Source: Phototrophicus methaneseepsis (lineage in GTDB: Bacteria > Chloroflexota > Anaerolineae > Aggregatilineales > Phototrophicaceae). From it: a DNA stretch of 64,000 nt. Positions 7,430-13,903 of the stretch are shown piece by piece. The stretch lies in NCBI RefSeq assembly GCF_015500095.1, contig NZ_CP062983.1:5270001-5334000 (forward strand), in the 5' to 3' direction. How positions within the stretch are numbered: position 1 is the first letter of the stretch; each line of letters opens with the position of its first letter. Below the pieces are notes generated by a model, which saw only the letters and a program-made list of their open reading frames with translations, did not search any database and was not told the origin of the DNA. Position numbers and translations under genes: made by a program.

Positions 7430-8053
7430 ATGATTAAAAAAAGTCAACGTGATTTGATATATGCGAATCCTGATATGTTTGTTGGTCCGGATTGGAAAGG
7501 TCGTAAATGGGATAATAAAGCATTAGAGAAATTTCTGATACTTTTGATACAATACGCCGTAGACTCTAGTACTATGAATGAATGTAACGTTCTAAAAGTC
7601 TGGATCAAGTCAAAAAACGAGATTGTTATAGAGGATAATGGAATTGGCTTGCCAATTACGCCTCATCTCGAGCCTCCTCATACGCAGGCTTTAGTAAAAG
7701 CACTTACATGGTATATACCTACAGGTATGCCAACGACGCCATTTTTTAACGAATATGGTTTTTTAGGCTCTTTTGCAAGAGTACTTAACATTCTATCAAT
7801 CTCACTACGCATCGATACAGTTTATCAAGGTCAATCCTATACTGTATCCTGTTCGTGGGGTAAGATAATCGAACCGCTACGAAAACAAACCGATGACATT
7901 TTAAGTCAAGGAACGCGTATTAGTTTTAAGCCTGATCCTGAGATCTTTCCAAGTCCTGTTTTTAACGAAGAGTCTCTTAAGTCAGAATTGGATAAGCTTG
8001 CGAGTAAATTTCCATCAGTAATATTTGAACTTTCCGCTGGTGATATGGATTAG
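7430..8053 (+). CDS. GyrB-like GHKL ATPase domain protein, putative immunity for tip D
   Basis: The start is chosen at an ATG 8 bases after GAGGA; an ATG 15 bases upstream is the alternative. The 207 residues align along their whole length with the N-terminal ATPase domain of GyrB/ParE: NPDMFVG for RPGMYIG, ALEKFLILLIQYAVDSS for the N-box helix, IVIEDNGIGLPI for the DxGxG motif, VLNILSISLRIDTVYQGQSY for the strand after the lid, and GTRISFKPDPEIF. Key residues are lost. The N-box asparagine is serine, the catalytic glutamate is absent, and the glycine-rich lid reads YGFLGSFA, so ATP turnover is unlikely. No transducer, Toprim or DNA-cleavage domain is present. It may act as a gyrase decoy. 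Confidence 0.75.
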   Translation: MIKKSQRDLIYANPDMFVGPDWKGRKWDNKALEKFLILLIQYAVDSSTMNECNVLKVWIKSKNEIVIEDNGIGLPITPHLEPPHTQALVKALTWYIPTGMPTTPFFNEYGFLGSFARVLNILSISLRIDTVYQGQSYTVSCSWGKIIEPLRKQTDDILSQGTRISFKPDPEIFPSPVFNEESLKSELDKLASKFPSVIFELSAGDMD

Positions 8054-8153
8054 AAAGTACAGACCTAGATAACTAGCTAGTGGTCAAACTGTTGTGGGTT
8101 GGTCATCTAAGGTAAATTGTCAAAATATAAATGCCTCAGAGTAGAATTATCAA

Positions 8154-8177
8154 ACGTACTCTCAATCGAGGGTGCGT
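8154..8177 (+). repeat. Recurrent hairpin element, copy 2
   Basis: Ten pairs (two G-T) close on the loop AATC and are followed by TGTTTTTG. Relative to copy 1, an inner G-C and C-G pair became A-T and T-G, which keeps pairing. It lies about 100 bases after the GyrB-like gene, where a terminator would be expected. Confidence 0.6.
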
Positions 8178-8283
8178 TTGTGTTTTTGTGCGTGGATCAT
8201 GACGCGTTCACACACATCGGCTGCCCTCTAGCGGTGGCACTGGCGCCCTCTGGGGTGATGCAGGTGGACCATCTTGGCATTAC

Positions 8284-8721
8284 ATGCTACAAGATGGCCT
8301 CGGCAGTATTCGAGCAGAAGTAGATGCCAGTGCGGACGTGCTCACTAGCCAGAGCTATGCCCCTTATGGCCTGCCCTTTAATATCTCCGGCAACTTCACT
8401 TCACCCTTCGGCTTTACTGGCGAGCAAGTCGATAGCAATGGCCTGAACTACAACCGTGCCCGTTACTACAATCCCATGATTGGCACATTTACGGCGCTCG
8501 ATCCGTTTGAAGGTATTCAAAACAGGCCCATGAGCTTGAATGGGTACTCTTGGGTTGAAGGCAATCCAATCAATCTCACGGATGCAATTGGGTTATACCT
8601 TAAGTGCACGCTGGTGGGGACAAGGCGAACGACAATCCGCCCAAAACGAATCGAATATACTCAAACAATTGGTGGGAAAGTGGAGGAGATTGAAGTCAAC
8701 AGTATTGATTTTTTTTGCTAG
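8284..8721 (+). CDS. Orphan RHS core end (copy E)
   Basis: The frame is open from 8203 (no start there) and reads WGDAGGPSWHYMLQDGLGSI, then RAEVDASADVL, so this copy keeps more of the core than B-D. ATG 8284 is the first start codon. YNRARYYNPMIGTF and NGYSWVEGNPINLTD complete the core. The frame ends after VNSIDFFC at a run of eight T bases. Unlike B-D it is joined on the left to sequence that follows the recurrent hairpin, not to a recombinase remnant. Confidence 0.7.
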   Translation: MLQDGLGSIRAEVDASADVLTSQSYAPYGLPFNISGNFTSPFGFTGEQVDSNGLNYNRARYYNPMIGTFTALDPFEGIQNRPMSLNGYSWVEGNPINLTDAIGLYLKCTLVGTRRTTIRPKRIEYTQTIGGKVEEIEVNSIDFFC

Positions 8722-9158
8722 TGACCCATAGGTCATGGATAGTATTGCACGAGACGGGACACGTGTATACAACTGAGCAGTCAATCAATCTTGAGGCACT
8801 TTATCAAAGATTGACGACTGAGATTCCTGTATTCAGAACTTCTGGCTATTTTCCGACTCGTTACGCGAACAATTCTGACCCGAAGGAGTATATGCTTGAG
8901 GCAATTACAGGAGTTTTATGGAATAGTGGCCACTCTGTGGTAAATGGTTACGATTCGGGAGCCGGTGGGAGAACATCTCCCATAAACATGAGTTTTGATG
9001 ACAGAACAATCTACTTCGGAACCCCAAATCTAACTACAGAAGACCCTAATGACACATTCCCATTGGTTGTAATAAATGTTGACAGCGACATTTGGAGCGA
9101 CCTTGGAGCACCGACTTCGTTGCAAGACTGGATACTGACGAATATTCTAACTCAGTAA
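8715..9158 (+). CDS. RHS toxin tip E, HETGH zinc metallopeptidase-like
   Basis: This frame opens inside the T8 run at 8709 and carries SWIVLHETGHVYT, an HExxH zinc-peptidase motif, about 12 codons in. Downstream residues include EYMLEAITGVLWNSGHS with conserved-looking Glu and His that could supply the third ligand. The C-terminus reads SLQDWILTNILTQ. A one-base slip in the T run would fuse it to copy E. As it stands it has no good start, so it is either silent or expressed through slippage. A terminator-like hairpin follows. Confidence 0.6.
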   Translation: MLVTHRSWIVLHETGHVYTTEQSINLEALYQRLTTEIPVFRTSGYFPTRYANNSDPKEYMLEAITGVLWNSGHSVVNGYDSGAGGRTSPINMSFDDRTIYFGTPNLTTEDPNDTFPLVVINVDSDIWSDLGAPTSLQDWILTNILTQ

Positions 9159-9169
9159 ATAGTTAGGAT

Positions 9170-9214
9170 AATCAGCCGTGAGTTGAAAATGTAGATAGCA
9201 TCTCGCGGCTGATT
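9170..9214 (+). terminator. Terminator-like hairpin after tip E
   Basis: A 13-bp stem (AATCAGCCGTGAG / CTCGCGGCTGATT, one G-T pair) with a 19-base loop is followed by TCCTAC. It is well placed after the tip E stop, though the T-run is weak. Confidence 0.6.
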
Positions 9215-9261
9215 TCCTACATTGGAACATAAACAAACAGACTGGACAAAGGGAGTCCAAG

Positions 9262-10044
9262 ATGAGACATAATCAGGTTGCAAGGCAAGTAGTCTCTACT
9301 TTAGTTCTTACATTATTGGTTACGTGGTCTTTTGTGAACGCTCAAGAATCTACCCCTACACAAATCCCGTTTGACCCAATTGAAAAAATTCCTTTCCCTA
9401 ATTTAGATTGTGATGATATAGCATCTCCATTTTCCGGGCCTTCTTGGGATGACATCCTGATAGGTTCTTCCACAATTGATGACTTAAGAGATTATATTAG
9501 TGAGCTAAATTCAGGCTATGATGAGAATACGTTTACCAGTCTTCAACAAATAACGTTTAGCGTTCCTCAGAGAATTTCGGAGGATAAAAATATTCCGACA
9601 GTAATCAGTGCCTGTGTGCAACCAGATAGTCAACAAGTAATTGCACTTGTGATTCTCATTCCACCTCAACTCGAACAATTATCGGTATCAGATTTGGTTA
9701 TTGAGTATGGTGTACCTGATTTTGTTGTCTGGGATGAGATACTGAGTTCAAGGGTCTTGGTCTGGTTGGCACAAGGTATAGCAGCCTCTATCAGCGTCGA
9801 TGAATCCGAACAGTTCGTCCTGTATGGTGCAGTCAACCGCATGGTGTACTTTCCTTATCAGGCACTGCAAGGATATGAAGACAGATGGCCTTATACACAT
9901 AGAGTCGCGTCGAAGGCTGACCTAGTGACATTGACACCAGAAGTGCCGAATGAGGTCAATCCCTTTGATTTTGATTCTATGCTTGCGACAATGACGGCAG
10001 AACCAACTTTTACCTCGACACCTGTAGCGACAGAATCTCCGTAA
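9262..10044 (+). CDS. Exported hypothetical protein
   Basis: This 260-residue protein has a clear signal peptide (STLVLTLLVTWSFVNAQ) and a Thr/Pro-rich C-terminus (TAEPTFTSTPVATESP). The body holds ISACVQPDSQQVIALVILIP, then VIEYGVPDFVVWDEIL, a pattern seen in small secreted proteins of unknown function. GGGAG lies 6-7 bases before the ATG. It follows tip E. If that tip acts outside the cytoplasm, an exported immunity protein would make sense, but a terminator-like hairpin lies between them, so this link is weak. Confidence 0.65.
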   Translation: MRHNQVARQVVSTLVLTLLVTWSFVNAQESTPTQIPFDPIEKIPFPNLDCDDIASPFSGPSWDDILIGSSTIDDLRDYISELNSGYDENTFTSLQQITFSVPQRISEDKNIPTVISACVQPDSQQVIALVILIPPQLEQLSVSDLVIEYGVPDFVVWDEILSSRVLVWLAQGIAASISVDESEQFVLYGAVNRMVYFPYQALQGYEDRWPYTHRVASKADLVTLTPEVPNEVNPFDFDSMLATMTAEPTFTSTPVATESP

Positions 10045-10166
10045 GTTGTGGAGAATCAAGAAAGGGTATGTAAACGCCCCTTTTCAGACGCTAACATCTT
10101 GACTTTAGCCCCCTGATTTTTGCTAGGATGAAAGCAGGAATGAGGCGAAACGTCAGGACGTAGCCA

Positions 10167-11003
10167 ATGCAATCAACAATACCCGGCTCGCCCTCAATCG
10201 AGGGCGCGTTTGTGTTTCCTGCATGGGCCGCGAGGCATTCACGCACACTGGCTACCTTCCAGCGGCACTGGCGCTATCTGTGGATTCTTGGTGGTGCAGT
10301 AGTAACCATTGGGGCCGCGGCTGTTGGAATCGCATTAACATTAGCAAATGCAGGGATAAACTTAGGAGAGTCGGCAGCTAAGGTAATTAGTGATTTTGGC
10401 AATGCGTGTGTAGTTACATTTGAGTCAATTGCTGACTTGTACGCACAATCAGGTCTTTCAGGTTCCTGCGGACCCACTGATTGTACTTTTTATATATCTC
10501 AAAATGCTAGTATAGATTCTTTGTCTGAGAATCAATCACAAGTGATTACACAACCTGATACGGAAACTCGTGTTGAGGAGCGAGAGAAAGAGTCTGAAGA
10601 GGAAGAATGCACTAGGGAGCAAATTAGGCAGCTTATTGGCGGGCAAAGTGTTGGAGACGTTGTATACAATTCGATACTTGGCGACAGAGTTGACGGCATA
10701 CCTGTAAAGTCGGGACTGCAACCGGGTATAGAGAGGAACCTCGTGGTAGAACATGCTTTCCTCGCAAAGTGTCTACATTCACCATTTCCTCGAAACACGG
10801 ATAAGAGTAATCCTCCAGAATATGGTGATCTTATTCAAGGAAACACTTATCATGTTTCGAATGCACACCATCGATTTATAGCATCACGGTTAGTCGATAT
10901 TCCTTTGACTCGGCCATTGTCTATAAGGGCGAAGACGAATTTAGCTATGATTTTCGGGGCAACTTCATCGAAGCCACGGAATGGAGTGAAAAAGTATGGA
11001 TAG
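10167..11003 (+). CDS. Orphan RHS-type toxin tip F without RHS core
   Basis: The first 35 residues read through the hairpin element and are probably not native. The tip proper starts near 10274 with GGAVVTIGAAAVGIALTLAN and AGINLGESAAKVISDFG, the same pre-toxin module as tip D. A glutamate-rich stretch follows (EEREKESEEEECTREQI), then a C-terminal domain with VVEHAFLAKCL, QGNTYHVSNAHHRFIASRLV and a basic end. The His-rich NAHHRF segment could be catalytic, but I do not recognise the family. Its stop overlaps the start of the next gene by 8 bases, typical of toxin-immunity coupling. Confidence 0.6.
   Translation: MQSTIPGSPSIEGAFVFPAWAARHSRTLATFQRHWRYLWILGGAVVTIGAAAVGIALTLANAGINLGESAAKVISDFGNACVVTFESIADLYAQSGLSGSCGPTDCTFYISQNASIDSLSENQSQVITQPDTETRVEEREKESEEEECTREQIRQLIGGQSVGDVVYNSILGDRVDGIPVKSGLQPGIERNLVVEHAFLAKCLHSPFPRNTDKSNPPEYGDLIQGNTYHVSNAHHRFIASRLVDIPLTRPLSIRAKTNLAMIFGATSSKPRNGVKKYG
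10189..10206 (+). repeat. Recurrent hairpin element, copy 3
   Basis: A perfect 7-bp stem (CGCCCTC / GAGGGCG) with loop AATC is followed by CGTTTGTGTTT. The next 60 bases resemble those after copy 2 (8178-8250). The similarity stops near 10270, where tip F begins, so this is a cassette boundary. Confidence 0.65.
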
Positions 11004-11538
11004 GTTAAATGAAATACAGTTAAATATATTGTCTTTAGCTAAAAAATTCATTCAAAGACAGTCTATAGTCCTAGATGCTATGCGGGAGTTGCGTCCTGAT
11101 TTAGTAATGCGCTATTACGATAAGATAGGTACTCCAGTCCAGTGGGCCGAGTTGAGAAGTAAGAACGCTGGTATAGCTCAGAGTGGCCATTGGGGGAAGA
11201 ATTCCGAATGGGAGTATCTATTACATGGGCCTGGGTGCCGATTAACCAATGTCGAGACATCAGAGGTAATTGAATGGGATGTGGGGGATTTGAAGAAGTT
11301 CAATGTTGATTGGTTTATCAGCTATTTACAATCTCTGTTCAAACAAGAAATTGATAATGATTTGTTATCTATTCGTTCGTTTCTGTCAACTACAAAGCAA
11401 GTTGAAGAAATGACAGATGATGAATTAGCTGATCAGCATTATGAATGGAAGAAACAGCTTGAACCAGTTCTTGAGCAACTGTGCGAATTAGGCTTTTTGT
11501 CAAAAGGAAGTTCCTTTACTTATAATCTAGTGGACTAA
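10996..11538 (+). CDS. Putative immunity protein for tip F (DUF6896-like)
   Basis: The ATG overlaps the end of tip F, with GGAG 9 bases before it. In the 180-residue protein, WEYLLHGPGCRLTNVETSEV and IEWDVGDLKKFNVDWFISYL form a recognisable block. From memory it matches the DUF6896 family, whose members often lie beside polymorphic toxins; a profile search should confirm this. The flanks are helical and charged (EEMTDDELADQHYEWKK). There is no signal peptide, which fits a cytoplasmic immunity role. Confidence 0.65.
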   Translation: MDRLNEIQLNILSLAKKFIQRQSIVLDAMRELRPDLVMRYYDKIGTPVQWAELRSKNAGIAQSGHWGKNSEWEYLLHGPGCRLTNVETSEVIEWDVGDLKKFNVDWFISYLQSLFKQEIDNDLLSIRSFLSTTKQVEEMTDDELADQHYEWKKQLEPVLEQLCELGFLSKGSSFTYNLVD

Positions 11539-11579
11539 GTACTGTGAAATCTTTATGTTTAGTGTGATTTAATGATACG

Positions 11580-11612
11580 AAATAACAGACAGCATAAGAC
11601 TGCCTGTTATTT
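11580..11612 (+). terminator. Terminator after immunity gene F
   Basis: A 13-bp stem (AAATAACAGACAG / CTGCCTGTTATTT) with one mismatch and a 7-base loop is followed by CTCTTAG. It is 40 bases past the stop codon. Confidence 0.6.
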
Positions 11613-11894
11613 CTCTTAGTTTTTAGAGCTATGTCATATTATTAGATAGCAATATAAACAGTTACCTTGTAAACACTATAGTCTTTCATCAACACGCGAA
11701 TCAACTCTCCATTTTTGCGACGTTGGCGTAACTCAGCAACTGGCTTCTTGGTCAGTTTTTAGGTTTAGCATCAAACTGAACACCCTTAGACTTCACGCTT
11801 TTGAGTCCATCTGATGAGCTTCCCAAAATCAGGACCAATAAAAAGAGCTCAAGCAAACCGCCTGAGCTATTTTTATTAAGTAGCCTCTCTGTTC
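11613..11894. other. Decayed intergenic region with terminator
   Basis: No intact gene. On the minus strand, 11642-11758 encodes a short continuous segment (ELRQRRKNGELIRVLMKDYS, then VYKVTVYIAI, stop) that looks like the end of a lost gene; its upstream part is out of frame. A 9-bp hairpin at 11846-11868 with T-runs on both sides is a good terminator for the minus-strand pseudogene to its right. Confidence 0.5.
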
Positions 11895-12550
11895 CTAAAA
11901 AGGTACACATTCGGCACCGGCGATGATGCGCTTCATGGTCTCTGCGAATCGTGTCTGATAATCGGCCAGGGTGGCGAAACTCATCACGCTGCCGAGCTGC
12001 TTCTTGGCGTCCTCGACGAGGATATTGCTGCTGCCCGGCTCCTTCTCCCACCGCTCGTACATATTGCGAATCTCAGTGAGGTTAATCTCCTGGTGCTGCC
12101 AGGGCGTGAATGGTGATATCGGCGTGCAGCCAGGACTCGATCATTTGTTGTTCCGTTCGATGCATCATTGCTGGATGCTTTACTCGTGCCGTTTGAGGGG
12201 GGCTTCTTCGGCGTAGATGCCCCCCCTCACACAACCACGTTATTATTGCTTGGCGGCTTGGGTCGATGACCGTTGTTGTTGCGCTGTACAATCTCCGGCG
12301 AGGTATTGTCAGCATCATCCTGCACGTCGCCAGTGCTGAGTATGAATGACTTCAACAGGAAGTATTTTTCACCGGTGGTTGCGGCCTTGCTGATCCTTTT
12401 GTCGTTGGTATCGATGCTCTCACCCCGCCAGGGTAGCGTCATCGTCTGGCCCGTATCCCCACAAGCGAATGTGAATTCCAGCTTCACAATAATGTGATAA
12501 GCCGTCTTACCATCGTTTGTCGTGATTTCTTCGTACAATGACGCCAGCAA
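11895..12550 (-). pseudogene. ERF-family single-strand annealing protein remnant
   Basis: The upstream part (12227-12550) encodes YHIIVKLEFTFACGDTGQTM, then WRGESIDTNDKRISKAATTG and EKYFLLKSFILSTGDVQDDA, the signature of ERF-type annealing proteins (GxxxDxxDKxxxKAxTxxxKY). The N-terminal part is missing. The downstream part continues in another frame and ends with LTEIRNMYERWEKEPGSSN, KRIIAGAECVPF and a stop. ERF proteins serve phage recombination, so this is probably a prophage relic at the island's right border. No other phage genes are visible. Confidence 0.65.
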
Positions 12551-12594
12551 AATAGATAAACCTGCGCAATAACACGTCTTCTCTCAGACTGGAA

Positions 12595-13890
12595 TTAACC
12601 CGCTGCGGCCCAGGCCATATCGCGCTGATACAGCATATCCACCAACAGGCGATACGTCAGGCCAGACATCATCATGCTACCATTCATTTCCTGGGGGCCA
12701 ACAACGAGCGGCGTCTCCCAGGCCACCATGACGATTTCATAGCCCGTTTCTTCATCCGTATAGCGCGTCACAGGCAGCGGCGACGCGTTACGATCCTCAA
12801 AAAGCATCTCAAACGGACGCTCGGTAACAAGGGATTGCAATTCTCCGAAGTTATCCAGGCGCGCCTGCAATACATCGACAGCCGTCGCCGCGAAGCCCGG
12901 ATTGTTATAGGCGAATGTCACCATCGTGTGCGAGACGCCCTCGTCAGGCATCGTTACATCCGCCAAAGTCATCACCTCATAGTTCGGCAGCACATCATCA
13001 GGATCACGATCATTGAGGCCAAGTCTTTCTTCCAGGGCCGCGATTTGTCCTTCATCAGCACTCGCACCCAGGATAGAACTCGCCACATCCGCCATCTGTG
13101 GCAGCAGGCTGGATGGCACAAAAATCGCCTGACGCAGCTCGCCCGTCTGCGTGATGGCCCGTGCGGATGCCGCATAAGCTTCATGGGTTAATATGGATAC
13201 TTCATCACCCACATAAGCATCAATCATGGCATTCAGACGGTCAAAATCGCGTGAGTTAAAGATCAAGCCATCGGCCAGCGCGGCAGGCTCGCTCATCCCA
13301 AATTCACCGCCGAACATGTTCCCTAAGTTGCGATTCCCCAAATCCATTTCGTTGCCATTTTCGCAGCCAACATCACCACACAATACTGTCAGGTCATCCT
13401 CAACGTGGACCTCATAATCACGTGCTGTAAAGGCAGCGACAATAGCTTCCTGATCAAAATCACCGCGCAGGACAAAGCCTTGCTGCGGCGGATTGCCAAA
13501 ATAAAGGCTCTGCTCAATATCAAATAATTCAAAACCCATCGTTTCTTTATAAAGTGACATCCCCTGTACAAAATATTGGAGCGCTGGCAAAGCCGTAGAA
13601 CTGGGGTATCCCATCAGCCAGACGCGGTTCATGCGCGTACTATCGAGTTGTTCAAACTGCTCAGCTGTGGTAATCATATTGGCATTGCCCATACGAGCGC
13701 GCTCAGCAACAGCGACATCTGCATAATAAATCAGGCCAAGATCATCCGGGGCCAGTTCAGGAACCGTCGCCAACAGGTCAAAAAGGGGAGGTGTCTCGCT
13801 AAGCGCTTCACCTTCCTGTGCTAAAGCGGCCCCGCTCAAAGCGATCAGCAGTATAATGGACACGATAAATCGACGAGCAAATAAGGTCAT
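12595..13890 (-). CDS. Exported protein of unknown function
   Basis: About 431 residues from the chosen ATG, with signal peptide FIVSIILLIALSGAALAQ. In-frame starts also exist at 13905 and 13947; 13890 has GAGG about 11 bases upstream. The body contains LPALQYFVQGMSLYKETMGF, EVHVEDDLTVLCGDVGCENG and GLIFNSRDFDRLNAMIDAYV, with a repeated hydrophobic strand-helix pattern but no domain I can name. It is divergent from the PPC-domain gene with only about 13 bases between the start codons. Confidence 0.7.
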   Translation of the reverse strand: MTLFARRFIVSIILLIALSGAALAQEGEALSETPPLFDLLATVPELAPDDLGLIYYADVAVAERARMGNANMITTAEQFEQLDSTRMNRVWLMGYPSSTALPALQYFVQGMSLYKETMGFELFDIEQSLYFGNPPQQGFVLRGDFDQEAIVAAFTARDYEVHVEDDLTVLCGDVGCENGNEMDLGNRNLGNMFGGEFGMSEPAALADGLIFNSRDFDRLNAMIDAYVGDEVSILTHEAYAASARAITQTGELRQAIFVPSSLLPQMADVASSILGASADEGQIAALEERLGLNDRDPDDVLPNYEVMTLADVTMPDEGVSHTMVTFAYNNPGFAATAVDVLQARLDNFGELQSLVTERPFEMLFEDRNASPLPVTRYTDEETGYEIVMVAWETPLVVGPQEMNGSMMMSGLTYRLLVDMLYQRDMAWAAAG

Positions 13891-13903
13891 GGCAGTTTGC
13901 CTC

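Noticed and set aside
8117-8323. Plus-strand frame through hairpin copy 2 into copy E
   Set aside because: It is out of frame with the RHS core and reads through repeat sequence.
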